64,000 nt of DNA from CACIAM-69d sp001698445 (GCF_043235035.1 NZ_JAZAQF010000078.1:217145-281144); one strand, 5' to 3'. Counted from the first letter of the stretch, positions 35,220-44,299 are shown. Numbers and translations are program-made. The notes: a model not told the origin generated them from the sequence alone.

Positions 35220-35442
35220 CTACCTGGTTTGGGAAAAATGATTTTCGTGGGGCCAGATCGCCATGCGCCCTCCGTTACGCAAGATCTCCGAGGGTCGATT
35301 CATTTCCAGCGATCGGCCCCAGCGGAGGGCGTACCGCTGTACGCCCCTACCTGGTTTGGGAAAAATGATTTTCGTGGGGCCAGATCGCCATGCGCCCTCC
35401 GTTACGCAAGATCTCCAAGGATCGATTCATTTCCAGCGATCG
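35130..35442 (+). repeat. 127-bp tandem repeat, about 2.5 copies
   Basis: The word ATCGCCATGCGCCCTCC recurs at 35130, 35257 and 35384, exactly 127 bp apart, and the units match almost fully. Each unit includes the hairpin GGGCGTAC/GTACGCCC. As 127 is not a multiple of three, the repeat reads in different frames in successive copies, giving several overlapping but meaningless open frames. It lies between the LRR gene and the nuclease-fold gene. Confidence 0.92.
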
Positions 35443-35518
35443 CCCATCACGACAAGCCCACCCCAAAAATGCAAGACTGAATTGCCCAGCCGCCCGATCG
35501 CGATTGGAGTCTCAAACC

Positions 35519-36202
35519 ATGCTGAAACGACCCATCCTCGATCCCGATCGCAACTACACCTTTCGGTCTTATTTTGAATTGCCCTACGAAACCGATGAAG
35601 TCCTAGCCGAATTTGGCTATGAACTCAGAACCGATCGGCTCGCCTTGCCCCACAGCCCAAACTTGCCCCCACGCCTACCAGCTATTGCTCAAGAAATCGA
35701 AGAGATTTTGCGCCTAACCCTCCTATCTTCCGAGGCTGCAAAACGCGAATTATTAATCGCGCCAATCATTGCAGAAGTGGCGCGATTCTGTCGTTGTTCA
35801 CTTCGTATTGAATACAACCTGACGGTGAACCAATGGCTGAAAGGAGAACTGGATTATCTGTTGCGATCGCACCCTACTCAACCCGAGACCAAGCAAGATT
35901 CTGTTTTGGTGATTGAAGCCAAACGCGATGACTTAACCAGGGGGTTCACGCAACTGGCCGTAGAATTAATCGCCCTAGCCGAAGTGGAACCGGGCGATGT
36001 GTTTTATGGAGCCGTCACCACCGGCAATATTTGGCAATTTGGCCGGCTCGATCGCCCCACTCAAACCATCACCCAAGATCTGCAACAACGCTCAATCTTC
36101 AGTAATTTGCCAGAAATTGCCAGCATCCTCGTGGGCATCCTCAAGCCGATCGAGGCAAGCTCCCACCAATCCCCAGCCGAATCAGCCCCTCGATCGGGAT
36201 GA
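35519..36202 (+). CDS. PD-(D/E)XK nuclease-fold protein of unknown role
   Basis: The ATG at 35519 (MLKRPILDPD) gives 227 residues; the frame is open further left, but only through the 127-bp repeats. A helix ending KRELLIAPIIAEVAR is followed by GELDYLLRS and SVLVIEAKRDDL. This is the E...D...ExK order of PD-(D/E)XK phosphodiesterases. After it comes FTQLAVELIALAE, a typical helix of that fold. Such orphan proteins are common in cyanobacteria and are not necessarily active nucleases. No methylase or helicase lies nearby, so a restriction system is not supported. Confidence 0.7.
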   Translation: MLKRPILDPDRNYTFRSYFELPYETDEVLAEFGYELRTDRLALPHSPNLPPRLPAIAQEIEEILRLTLLSSEAAKRELLIAPIIAEVARFCRCSLRIEYNLTVNQWLKGELDYLLRSHPTQPETKQDSVLVIEAKRDDLTRGFTQLAVELIALAEVEPGDVFYGAVTTGNIWQFGRLDRPTQTITQDLQQRSIFSNLPEIASILVGILKPIEASSHQSPAESAPRSG

Positions 36203-36213
36203 TGGCCATGGTT

Positions 36214-37272
36214 CTAGCGTCCCCAGATCCAATGCAAGAGCAGAATCAGCAAATACACCACCGCCAAAATCGCCAGACCATAAAACAGAATCGATCGCTC
36301 GTCCTTGGGGCTGGGTAGCGAGGGATCCGCCTCCACCGGACAAAAACGCACTAAACTCCGATTTACAAAAGCCTCGCCTAACACAGGATTGCTGAAATAG
36401 GCCAACAGTTGCTTACCCAACGTGGTTTCAATGCCCAGCCCATCGCGGGACACACCCACGCGGGAAATACCCCCATAGGCAAAAGCAGCCAGCTCCCGCA
36501 CCGGTTGCTGGCTCCAAAAAGAGGGCAGGGCGATCGCGCAAAGTCGGGTACTGGTCACCAGCAACACCGCCGGCCCGTCATCAATGCGCACGGAAACCAC
36601 GTCAATGAGCTGTTCTTCCGGTGCGTTCAGGAAATACACCAAAAATTCCGCCAGCTTAGGAATTGCCCCCTGCATCGGGAAACCCAGTTGGCCCGTTTCC
36701 GCCAGCCAATCTTCATAGACCTTTTCCGGTTGAATCAGGTCGATCGCCTCTTCGGGGTTGGGATAGGTCGGCTCAGGATAAATCGGCGGGAGTTGGGGCG
36801 CGGGGGCTGGGTTGGGCGCGGGGGCCGGCGCAACAAACCCGGTATTCCCCGGATCGTAGGTGGCGCTGATCTCCGAGGGGGCGGGGGCTGGGCTGGGGGC
36901 GATCGTGTAGCTGGGCGAACCGGTCAGGCCCAGAGCGCTCAACGGGGGTGTGGCCAAGGACATGCCAGAGCCATCATTGGCCAGATAGAGGGCATCGGTC
37001 CAGGTGGGTGCGCCGGCCCCGGCCGCCCAACCGGAGACCCGCACCACGCCCACGGGTTCCACCTTCAAGATGTTCATGCCCTTGCGAACAAAGGTCATCA
37101 GCGCCGGGCGATCGGGGGCGCGATCGGCCCCTAACAGATTCAAAATTAGGCAATTGCCATCAAGGCTCACTTCCACCGCAATCCCCGCCGTCTGTAACTT
37201 GCGGTTCATGAGGGTGGCGATCGCCTCTACATTGCCCTGCCGGGCGAGCAGTAACAATTCCGTCTGAGACAT
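36214..37272 (-). CDS. Cyanobacterial C-terminally membrane-anchored protein
   Basis: The ATG at 37272 (MSQTELLLLARQGNVEAIATLMNRKLQ) matches a motif seen at the start of many cyanobacterial proteins; an upstream in-frame extension to 37398 is unlikely. The N-terminal domain (about 110 residues) is followed by a Pro/Ala-rich linker (PAPAPSEIS...NPAPAPQLPP), a second domain (residues 185-310; EKVYEDWLAETGQLGFPMQ), and a C-terminal TM helix (ILFYGLAILAVVYLLILLLHWIW). Most of the protein should face the cytosol. Function unknown. Confidence 0.7.
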   Translation of the reverse strand: MSQTELLLLARQGNVEAIATLMNRKLQTAGIAVEVSLDGNCLILNLLGADRAPDRPALMTFVRKGMNILKVEPVGVVRVSGWAAGAGAPTWTDALYLANDGSGMSLATPPLSALGLTGSPSYTIAPSPAPAPSEISATYDPGNTGFVAPAPAPNPAPAPQLPPIYPEPTYPNPEEAIDLIQPEKVYEDWLAETGQLGFPMQGAIPKLAEFLVYFLNAPEEQLIDVVSVRIDDGPAVLLVTSTRLCAIALPSFWSQQPVRELAAFAYGGISRVGVSRDGLGIETTLGKQLLAYFSNPVLGEAFVNRSLVRFCPVEADPSLPSPKDERSILFYGLAILAVVYLLILLLHWIWGR

Positions 37273-37489
37273 AGACCGGTGGTTCAATTGCCTGAAAGCC
37301 TGGAGGCTGCTCACCCAATCAACAGGGCCCGGGGGCTGCTGTTGGCCGGAAGCGCCATTTCTCGCAATCATACACCTGGTTTTCGGTGGCTCGCCCATGG
37401 TGGCTTGTCGTGGGGGTGCGGCATCCTCAGGCGCGATTCCTTAGGCGCGATGCGCGATCCCTCAGGTGCGACTCCTCAGACCCGGCCTC

Positions 37490-38203
37490 TCAGGCGCGGC
37501 CATATTGGGCTAGGGGTTGACCGGTGCGATCGGCCCACAGTTGATCGCCCCAGGAAAAGTGCCACCACTCTTGGGCATGTTGAGCAAACCCGCCCGCGGC
37601 CATGGCCCGTCGCAACAGTTGGCGATGGGCGTGGAACTGCTGGTGTTGGGGATCGGTGGCGGGGGCGAAGTGGTCGGGAAATGAGCGATCGGAACATTCA
37701 TCGATCGGGGATCCCATGTCCAGCGGCAGCCCGGCCGCGTCAATCAGGGTCAGATCCAGGGCGGCTCCGGTGCTGTGGGGTGGTGGGGTGGCGGGGTGGT
37801 CGCTGGGGCTAGCCCAAAACTGGCTAACGCGCGATCGCAGGGCTTGGGTTTGGGGATGCTGGGGATTTTGCGCCAGGGCAACGGGATCGAACCCTTCCAT
37901 GAGGGCCAATTCGGCAAAGGTGTAATCCACCATGAATTGCTGAACGGCCAAGGGGCGATAGGCATCAAAGATGGCCAGTTGCCAGCCCGGTTGTTGTTGG
38001 GCTAACCATTGGGCGGCCTGCAACAGCCGATCGAGCACACCCGATCGCACCCAAAAGGGCGATTGGTCACCATAGGGCGCACCCAACACCGCGTAGGGAT
38101 GCGGATTCCAGAGATGGAAGCGATCGGGCGGAATGGGCACTAGGGGTTCGCCACAGTCCGCGATCGGGATTTTTTGATAGGGCTTGAGGGCCATGGGGTT
38201 CAT
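37490..38203 (-). CDS. D-alanyl-D-alanine dipeptidase (VanX/M15D-like)
   Basis: The 237-residue protein shows the Zn-metallopeptidase M15 motifs in order: IFDAYRPLAVQQFMVD, the zinc motif HSTGAALDLTL (His and Asp ligands), DMGSPIDECSDRSF, and EWWHFSWGDQLW with the catalytic Glu and third His ligand. It has no signal peptide, so it likely works in the cytosol on D-Ala-D-Ala or related peptidoglycan turnover products. No vanA/vanH genes are near, so glycopeptide resistance is not implied. It is next to proC on the same strand. Confidence 0.9.
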   Translation of the reverse strand: MNPMALKPYQKIPIADCGEPLVPIPPDRFHLWNPHPYAVLGAPYGDQSPFWVRSGVLDRLLQAAQWLAQQQPGWQLAIFDAYRPLAVQQFMVDYTFAELALMEGFDPVALAQNPQHPQTQALRSRVSQFWASPSDHPATPPPHSTGAALDLTLIDAAGLPLDMGSPIDECSDRSFPDHFAPATDPQHQQFHAHRQLLRRAMAAGGFAQHAQEWWHFSWGDQLWADRTGQPLAQYGRA

Positions 38204-38273
38204 GGGTGCGGCGGTTGCGGAGCCTGAGGGCAGAGCCTGAGGGTAAAGCTTGAGGGTTCATCAACGGCGAACC

Positions 38274-39107
38274 CTAGGTGCGGCCCAATTCCTGCGATCG
38301 TTGCCAGGCTGCGCGCACCGCTTCAATGGTGGCGGAACGGAATCCAGCTTGCTCCAGGGCGGCCACCCCCGCGATCGTTGTGCCGCCGGGACTGGTCACC
38401 CGATCTTTCAGGATTGCCGGGTGCAGTTGGCTGTCTTGCAACAGTTGGGCGGTTCCCAAAACCGTTTGCAGGGCCAGGGTGCTGGCAGTGGCTCGGGGCA
38501 ACCCGGCCGCCACACCCCCATCGGTGAGCGCTTCCACAAACAAGGCCACAAAGGCCGGCCCCGACCCAGACAACCCGGTGACCGCATCCATCAAAGATTC
38601 CGGCACTTCCACCACTTGCCCGATCGCCCCAAAAATCTGGCGAGCCTGTTCCATGGCCGCCTGCTCGGCCAAAGAACCGGGGGCGATCGCCGTGACCCCT
38701 GCGCCCACGGTGGCCGGTGTGTTGGGCATGGCTCGCACCACCGGACAGCCACCGAAGGCCGCTTCCAGTTTGGCCAAGGTTGTGCCGGCCAAAATCGACA
38801 GGATCAGGGGCGATCGCGCGGGATCCCAAGCACCGGCCACCTGGGCCGCCACCGTGGCAAAAACTTGGGGCTTGATGGCCAAAAGAACGATTTGGGATTG
38901 GGCCAGGAGCGATCGATTGTCATCGGTGACCTGTACCCCATAGCGCTCGGCCAGGGTCGCTCGGCGCTCGGCCATGGGTTCACTGACGCAAATTTGCGCT
39001 CCAGGAATCACGTCCCGATCGCACAACCGGGCCAAAATTGCCTCGGCCATCACGCCCCCGCCAATTACGCCCAACTGCCAAACCGCACCGGCCCCGGAAT
39101 CCGTCAT
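38274..39107 (-). CDS. proC: Pyrroline-5-carboxylate reductase
   Basis: ProC reduces pyrroline-5-carboxylate to proline with NAD(P)H. The 277-residue protein has the Rossmann motif LGVIGGGVMAEAILARL, IVLLAIKPQVFATV, RAMPNTPATVGAGVTAI, and the C-terminal signature TGLSGSGPAFVALFVEALTDGGVAAGLPRATA. The ATG at 39107 (MTDSGAGAVW) is the family start; the frame's upstream 38 codons are non-conserved. It lies behind sepF, pipY and pipX, a neighbourhood kept in many cyanobacteria. Confidence 0.95.
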   Translation of the reverse strand: MTDSGAGAVWQLGVIGGGVMAEAILARLCDRDVIPGAQICVSEPMAERRATLAERYGVQVTDDNRSLLAQSQIVLLAIKPQVFATVAAQVAGAWDPARSPLILSILAGTTLAKLEAAFGGCPVVRAMPNTPATVGAGVTAIAPGSLAEQAAMEQARQIFGAIGQVVEVPESLMDAVTGLSGSGPAFVALFVEALTDGGVAAGLPRATASTLALQTVLGTAQLLQDSQLHPAILKDRVTSPGGTTIAGVAALEQAGFRSATIEAVRAAWQRSQELGRT

Positions 39108-39284
39108 AAACCTTGTCTCATGCTGAATTTTTCGATCCAATCGATGCGGATTGGATTGACCTAGGGCAAAAATATAGGGCAATAGATTGACTACTGCCCT
39201 ACAGTTTGGCCCGGTGTTCAAGGGCCCCTCGATCGTGATTGATCGTTGAAGATTGAGCCGTGATTAAACCTACTGAGCGGCGGC

Positions 39285-39986
39285 CTACTGAGCGGCGGCC
39301 TGCTGGAAGCGATCGGTTGCCCAAACGGGGGCTTGGCCAGGGCGAGCGGCAGCCTGGGCCGCAGCCTGAGCTTGGAACACTTCGCGCACCAAACCGCTGT
39401 GGGTGCTGACCTGCACACAACTGGGCGTGAACAGGAAAATGCTTTCGCCAATCCGCTCTTGGTGACCATCCAGGGCGTAGGTTCCGCCAGCGATGAAGTC
39501 CACGGAGCGTTGGGCCTGGTCAGGATCCATCATCGTTAGGTTCAACACCACCGACTTCCGCTCCCGCAGGGCCTGAATCGCTTGGGGCATTTCCTCAAAC
39601 GAGCGCGGCTCCATCACCACCACTTCGGAAATTCCGTTTACCGCACCCGGCATACCAATCACGTTGCTCATAGAAGAAGTTGTTGGGGTTCCAGTTGTCG
39701 CGCGGGGGCTGGGCGGCACAATCGGCTCGGGCGATCGGGCCGCAGCCGGTGCCGGAAACCCACCGGCCAACGAAGCGGATGCATCAGCAACGGCGGCATA
39801 GCGACGGCTACGGCGGGCGTTGGCCTCATCCGTGGGAGCCGCAGCGGGCTGGGATTCCGCCGCTGGTTGCTGATACGAACCACGGTAGCCATTGTTATTG
39901 CTATCGTTTTCGTCGTAGTCGTAATCGTATTCCACTGGATCACCCAGACCCACAAAATCCCGAAGTTTCGTAAAAATAGCGTTCAC
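39285..39986 (-). CDS. sepF: Cell division protein SepF
   Basis: The GTG at 39986, preceded by GGAGAGGA, gives the family start (MNAIFTKLRDFVGLGDPVEYDYDYDE), an amphipathic membrane-binding helix with the usual VGLxxxxEY motif. A long Ala/Pro/Ser-rich linker follows, then the SepF core (VVVMEPRSFEEMPQAIQALRERKSVVLNLTMMDPDQAQRSVDFIAGGTYALDGHQERIGESIFLFTP). SepF helps tether FtsZ to the membrane at the division site. Total 233 residues. It lies between pipY and proC, with a 667-bp gap before it, so it may have its own promoter. Confidence 0.93.
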   Translation of the reverse strand: MNAIFTKLRDFVGLGDPVEYDYDYDENDSNNNGYRGSYQQPAAESQPAAAPTDEANARRSRRYAAVADASASLAGGFPAPAAARSPEPIVPPSPRATTGTPTTSSMSNVIGMPGAVNGISEVVVMEPRSFEEMPQAIQALRERKSVVLNLTMMDPDQAQRSVDFIAGGTYALDGHQERIGESIFLFTPSCVQVSTHSGLVREVFQAQAAAQAAARPGQAPVWATDRFQQAAAQ

Positions 39987-40653
39987 CTCGTCCTCTCCAC
40001 TTACTAACCACGTTGGGGGCTGGAGTACCGACGAGTTTCTAGGGGCTGATTGAACGCCGCCAAAACTCCGTCGGCTTGGTTGCCTAACATCCACTCCTCG
40101 ACGAACCACCATTAACCACTATTTAAACCGCCATTGACCACAAGAGTTGCATCATTGCTTCCGGCGGGATTGATCGTCACCTTCAGCGTTTTTAGCGCTT
40201 GTTGTCTTGAAAATGGGGTTCCAGCGCGGGGCTGTTCAATGATTGTTGAATGGGTTGGGGTTTAGGTCGCCCCGATTTTATCAGACTGGACTAAAAGCCG
40301 CCTGCTGAAAGGTCTGAATTCTGAATCCAGACCCAGATTCCCCAATCAGCACCCCAATGAGCTATTCAAAAGGAGCCATATATTGATTGGCCGCCCATTT
40401 TTTGGTCAATAGTCTACTCCAATTTTTTTGATTCCACCATGATCGGGTTGGCCGCTGAAGGATGGATGGTTGCCAAGGACGATCGGGCTGCGGAGGGGGA
40501 GCGATCGGGGTTGGCGGTTATCTATGGTCACCATTCACGAAGATCAGTGGTCGATCGGGTCAAAATTGGCCACTTTCAGGCAGATCTTGACAGATCTTGC
40601 TGAATGGTTGGGGAATTTTTTGTGCAATCTCCTCAATTCAACGGGTGAGGAAT
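39987..40653. other. Gap between pipY and sepF
   Basis: No credible gene is seen. The side next to sepF includes its ribosome binding site and probably its promoter. The rest is ordinary intergenic DNA without a repeat I can name. Confidence 0.5.
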
Positions 40654-41367
40654 CTAGGCCCGATCGCCAAATAGGGTTCGTCCTAGGCGAATCATGGTGG
40701 CTCCCGCTTGCAGGGCGATCGGCCAATCGTTAGACATGCCCATCGATCGCTCCGTCATGGCCAAGCGTTGCCAAGGTTGGGCTTGGATTTGATCCGCCAG
40801 CGATCGGGCTTCGGCAAAAAAGTCCGCTAATTCCGCTTCGCTTAAGCCCAGGGGAGGAATTGCCATCAATCCTCGAATTTGCAGATGGGTTAACCGATCC
40901 AGCTCGGGCAAGGCCGCTTGCAGTTCACTCGGCGACCAACCGGCCTTGTTGGGGTCGGGCCGCAACTTCACTTGCAGACAAATTTGGGGCGGGCGATCGC
41001 GCTCGGCGGCCAAGCGATCGAGCCGTTGGGCCAACTCCAGTCGATCGACCGAATGAATCGACTCAAACAGTTCCAGGGCTTTTTTGGCCTTGTTGCTTTG
41101 CAGTTGGCCAATTAAGTGCCAGCGAATATCCGTCAGGTCACTGAGGGCGGCGCGTTTTTCTGCCGCTTCCTGCACGCGATTTTCCCCAAAGTCCCGAATC
41201 CCGCATTCATAGGCTTCTCGCACGCGATCGGGGCCAAAGGTTTTGGAAACGGCCATGAATCGCACCGAGTCCGGCAAATGATCGCGCAAAAACTCGACCC
41301 GCTGGGACAAACGGGGCAGCATAGCCAAAGCCTGCACCCAATCCTGGGACATAGACGGCGCACTCAT
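40654..41367 (-). CDS. pipY: PLP-binding homeostasis protein PipY (YggS/PLPBP family)
   Basis: The 237-residue protein is a single PLP-binding barrel with the Lys motif RFMAVSKTFG, the conserved FGENRVQEA, WHLIGQLQSNKAKKAL, and the C-terminal SMGMSNDWPIALQAGATMIRLGRTLFG. This family controls pyridoxal phosphate and amino acid balance without known catalysis. It follows pipX by under 30 bp on the same strand, the conserved pipX-pipY operon, hence the name. An inner Met at 41352 is an alternative start. Confidence 0.93.
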   Translation of the reverse strand: MSAPSMSQDWVQALAMLPRLSQRVEFLRDHLPDSVRFMAVSKTFGPDRVREAYECGIRDFGENRVQEAAEKRAALSDLTDIRWHLIGQLQSNKAKKALELFESIHSVDRLELAQRLDRLAAERDRPPQICLQVKLRPDPNKAGWSPSELQAALPELDRLTHLQIRGLMAIPPLGLSEAELADFFAEARSLADQIQAQPWQRLAMTERSMGMSNDWPIALQAGATMIRLGRTLFGDRA

Positions 41368-41394
41368 GGCAACAGGATGATTCGTAAGGCGATT

Positions 41395-41664
41395 TTACTG
41401 GAAGGTGCGCTGGTAGGCGGCCCGCACCGCTTGATATTCCTCTCGGTTGCCATTGCGCTGAAGCGCTCGCATTCTGACCTCGACCATGGTTCGGGCATCG
41501 CTGCGGGTAACCGGTTCAAACCGGAGGCCCGTCTCCGCGATCGACACCAAAAAGAACAGACGATGGGCGTATAGCGTCGTAAATAATTCGCGACTGTTTT
41601 CCAGCCGACAAATCATCAGCAATAACCCAAACGTGGGGTGATTTAGATAGGCTTCGAGGCTCAT
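41395..41664 (-). CDS. pipX: PII-interacting nitrogen regulator PipX
   Basis: The ATG at 41664 gives exactly 89 residues (MSLEAYLNHPTFGLL...), the length of the Synechococcus elongatus protein. The N-terminal Tudor-like domain keeps Glu4, the NHPTFG strand and Tyr32 in TLYAHRLFF, residues used to bind NtcA and PII. PipX co-activates NtcA at high 2-oxoglutarate and is captured by PII when nitrogen is rich. It heads the pipX-pipY pair, followed by sepF and proC. An in-frame extension upstream to 41727 is not supported. Confidence 0.93.
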   Translation of the reverse strand: MSLEAYLNHPTFGLLLMICRLENSRELFTTLYAHRLFFLVSIAETGLRFEPVTRSDARTMVEVRMRALQRNGNREEYQAVRAAYQRTFQ

Positions 41665-42321
41665 TCCAGCTCTAGTGGGGTAGGACAGCAAGCCGGCCAC
41701 CCAGAGCGCTTGGCTCGGGATGGCCAAGGAAGTGCGATCGGGTTAGTTCATGGCGTGCAGATTGCCATCAAATCATGACGCAGCAAAACGTTCGTGTCGA
41801 ACAGTTGCATCGAACAGTTAATAGTATCGGAATGCGATCGCCTTTCGCCGGGATAGCCTGTGAAATCTCTGCGGGGTTTCTCAAATTTCCAGGAATTTGG
41901 CAAGTCTTTGCTAACGGGCGATCGGGCTTTTGGGTCAAAATTTGATCGGGGGATTGACCAAAATTCAGCCCGATCTGGTTGAAATGCCAAGTTCCGATGA
42001 CTGCGCCGGGATCAGAGACCGGGGATCAGTCAAACACAATCCTTGTCTAGGTTTGCTGCTTTGTTGGGGCGATCGAGCCGATCGGCTCCCAGATCCGATT
42101 CTGGATGGTTTGGCTGCCTAACGTTGAGCCGTGGGGCCGGGGCGAGAACCGTTTTCATGGCCAGGATCATCCCGAAACCCAAGATGCTGCGGTTTCAGGG
42201 AAATGTTACGGCGGGCTAACTTTCTCAGGATCCGTCGAATTCCACCCCAAATTTTCGCCCCCAGAGACAGCGCCCAATTCAATCTCCGATCCGATACCTA
42301 ATCCAATACCTAATCCAATAT
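41665..42321. other. Gap between acpS and pipX with short repeats
   Basis: No credible gene is seen. The pipX promoter should lie at its left end; NtcA-type sites were not convincing by eye. A 12-bp direct repeat is at 42285-42320. Confidence 0.5.
42285..42320 (+). repeat. 12-bp direct repeat (AATACCTAATCC)
   Basis: GATACCTAATCC and AATACCTAATCC stand in tandem, preceded and followed by decayed units (TCTCCGATCC, AATATTCAAC). It lies directly behind the acpS stop codon. Confidence 0.7.
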
Positions 42322-42867
42322 TCAACATTCAACGTCCGAGCCTGTGCGGGCTGCCTTGGGAGCTGGGCCCAAAGAGCCAGACTCCGATCCACAAACCAGA
42401 ATGGCGGAAGCGGTGGCATAGTCCCGATCGTGGCTGAAACTAACTTGCCAATGGGCTTCGGGTCCAGCACTGGCAGCGGCGGGATGGGTTTGGCAATGGA
42501 GGGCACAGCGGCGATCGAGGGCGGCCAGGGCCCGGCCATGCAAACAAACGCCCGGTTCGCCCGTGGCCCGGCGGGTAATTTCCACATCCTTGTAACCCAC
42601 CCCATGCCAGCCTGTGCCCAGGGCCTTGACCACGGCTTCTTTGGCGGCCCAACGACCCGCCAACCGATTCACCACATCGGGCGTGAGGTGGTCGTTCAGC
42701 AGAGTTTCGGGATTGAGGGTTTCCCAAGGGATCGATCGAGCCAGCGATCGCCAACAAGTTTGCTGTTCCTGGGGAGTATAGATCCGTTGCAGAAAGCGGC
42801 CCCCGAATCGATCGAGGGCTGCTCGGATGCGGGGGATATAAACCAAGTCAGTACCCAGATAAAACAC
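42322..42867 (-). CDS. acpS: Holo-[acyl-carrier-protein] synthase
   Basis: AcpS transfers 4'-phosphopantetheine from CoA to acyl carrier protein. The protein shows both signature segments, GTDLVYIPRI (metal-binding Asp) and the RWAAKEAVVKALG helix (Glu and Lys). At 181 residues it is longer than the usual 120-140: an insert follows IYTPQEQQTC (about residues 45-65) and the C-terminus has about 20 extra residues (ESGSLGPAPKAARTG). HWQVSFSHDRDYATASAIL near the C-terminus supports the fold. Confidence 0.9.
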   Translation of the reverse strand: MFYLGTDLVYIPRIRAALDRFGGRFLQRIYTPQEQQTCWRSLARSIPWETLNPETLLNDHLTPDVVNRLAGRWAAKEAVVKALGTGWHGVGYKDVEITRRATGEPGVCLHGRALAALDRRCALHCQTHPAAASAGPEAHWQVSFSHDRDYATASAILVCGSESGSLGPAPKAARTGSDVEC

Positions 42868-42925
42868 GGCGACCTAATATCCAAAGTCCAAACCCGAAAT
42901 CTAAACCCCAATCCCTGACCCCTGC

Positions 42926-44299
42926 CTAGTCCGCAGAGCCAGCGGAGTTCAGCCGCTGTTGCCAAGCCCGATCGACCGCTTCCGGGTTCAGGGCTTCTTG
43001 CTCCGTCACGTCCATTTCTGTGGTGTAGGTCAAATCCCGATCGGTGATTTGGTTGCGGGCTTGGGTCAGTTGCTGTCGGGCGGCCAACTTGCGGGACAAG
43101 TCAGGATCTGGATTGGTCACCAAATCCGCCAGGGCACTGCGCTGCTGGTTGCGTCGCTCGATCGCCCGATTGCGCCCCGAAATCACCCACCAGCGAACCG
43201 CCGGAATGCTCAAAAATGCGCCGCTGTAGCCCAATCCCAACAGACAGGTAAAGCGCAAGAACCCATAGGCCTCGCCAAAGGTTGCCGCATCCCCCGCCGC
43301 AATCAGCCCCCCTAACACCAAGGACAACGCCAACAGCGCCACCCCGAGGGCGATCGCCCCGGCCCGTTGCCCCGAGCTGGCGCGACTGAAGTTATAGATA
43401 CGCTCCGACTGGAATCGCGGCAGGGTTTCGGGCAGATCAGCCAAATCCTGCACGGTGGTTTGCAAGTCGGGGAACTGATAGATAATTTCGCCGCGATCGG
43501 TCACCTGGGGATGGCCATTAAACCGCACCAAAACTGGCAACATCCAATCTTCGTCAAGGTCTTGGACCTTGGGCATTGCCCGATCGGGCAGCTCCAGATA
43601 GGGAGCCACCTGTTCCACCACCACCGCCCCTTGGTTTTGGCGAATCACTTGGGCAATCAGTCGCCAACGTTCCTTTTCCAAATACAAATTCGGGTTGCCA
43701 TCCCCAAACAAAAAGGAATAGATCGCCTCTAAAAAGTTGAGATCGGGCTTTTCCCGTCGCCGTTGGTAAGCGTAGTTGTCGTAGTCGAGCCACCAGATCC
43801 AAGTCCAATCGGACCAGCCGTAGTAGCCACCCCCGATCGGGAAACCAATATTCCAACTGCCCGAGCTGGAGCCAGCCCCCCGCGAATCGCCGCCACCACC
43901 ACTATCACTGTCGTTGTCCCGCGAGCTGCTGAGGGCCACCAAAGCCACCACGATCGCCGCCACCACTGCCACAATCAACAGCAACAGCACAATGCCAACG
44001 GACAGCCGAATCAGGTAAAACAGGACTTTCCAAATCTTGGCCCAGGTTTCCTGGAGTTGGAGTTGCCAGAACTTGTTGCGCAGAATGTCGCGAAAGTCGC
44101 GGGAGAAAACGTAAACCACATCACCGGACTCGGCCACCTGCAGGTTACCGCCGGCCGAAGTCGCCAACACCATCAACCCCCGTTCTGCCAGGTTTAGATC
44201 CAAACCCGCTTGGGCAGCCACATCGGCCACGGTGACACGGTAGTTCAGTTGCTCAACGGCTTCTAACAAGCCAGATTCGATCGCGGGCGCAGCAGCCAT
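42926..44299 (-). CDS. Cyanobacterial multi-domain membrane protein of unknown function
   Basis: The ATG at 44299 is used; the frame goes on to 44467 but would overlap the next gene. The N-terminal 70 residues look like a helix-turn-helix-type domain (LLEAVEQLNYRVTVADVAAQAGL). TM segments follow near residues 95-125 (LSVGIVLLLLIVAVVAAIVVALVAL), a Gly/Ser/Asp-rich stretch, an aromatic patch (GGYYGWSDWTWIWWLDYDNYAY), a soluble domain, and two more TM helices (GAIALGVALLALSLVLGGLIA; FTCLLGLGYSGAFLSIPAV). The C-terminus is helical and charged. No characterised family is recognised. Confidence 0.72.
   Translation of the reverse strand: MAAAPAIESGLLEAVEQLNYRVTVADVAAQAGLDLNLAERGLMVLATSAGGNLQVAESGDVVYVFSRDFRDILRNKFWQLQLQETWAKIWKVLFYLIRLSVGIVLLLLIVAVVAAIVVALVALSSSRDNDSDSGGGGDSRGAGSSSGSWNIGFPIGGGYYGWSDWTWIWWLDYDNYAYQRRREKPDLNFLEAIYSFLFGDGNPNLYLEKERWRLIAQVIRQNQGAVVVEQVAPYLELPDRAMPKVQDLDEDWMLPVLVRFNGHPQVTDRGEIIYQFPDLQTTVQDLADLPETLPRFQSERIYNFSRASSGQRAGAIALGVALLALSLVLGGLIAAGDAATFGEAYGFLRFTCLLGLGYSGAFLSIPAVRWWVISGRNRAIERRNQQRSALADLVTNPDPDLSRKLAARQQLTQARNQITDRDLTYTTEMDVTEQEALNPEAVDRAWQQRLNSAGSAD

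Noticed and set aside
35130..35442. Possible CRISPR array
   Set aside because: Units are contiguous without unique spacers, are 127 bp long, and no cas gene is present. The 10-15-bp arrays elsewhere also lack spacers.
35063..35480. Overlapping frames with repeated protein blocks upstream of the nuclease-fold gene
   Set aside because: They arise from the 127-bp tandem repeat read in three frames; identical DNA gives the repeated protein words.
37490..38203. Glycopeptide (vancomycin) resistance by VanX
   Set aside because: The gene lacks VanH/VanA/VanS/VanR neighbours; chromosomal M15D dipeptidases are common and serve peptidoglycan turnover.
41748..41990. Frame ending MQLFDTNVLLRHDLMAICTP, like the start of a PIN-domain (VapC) toxin
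   Set aside because: Only the first dozen residues resemble a PIN domain and the frame stops right after. No antitoxin gene is seen. It may be a relic or chance.
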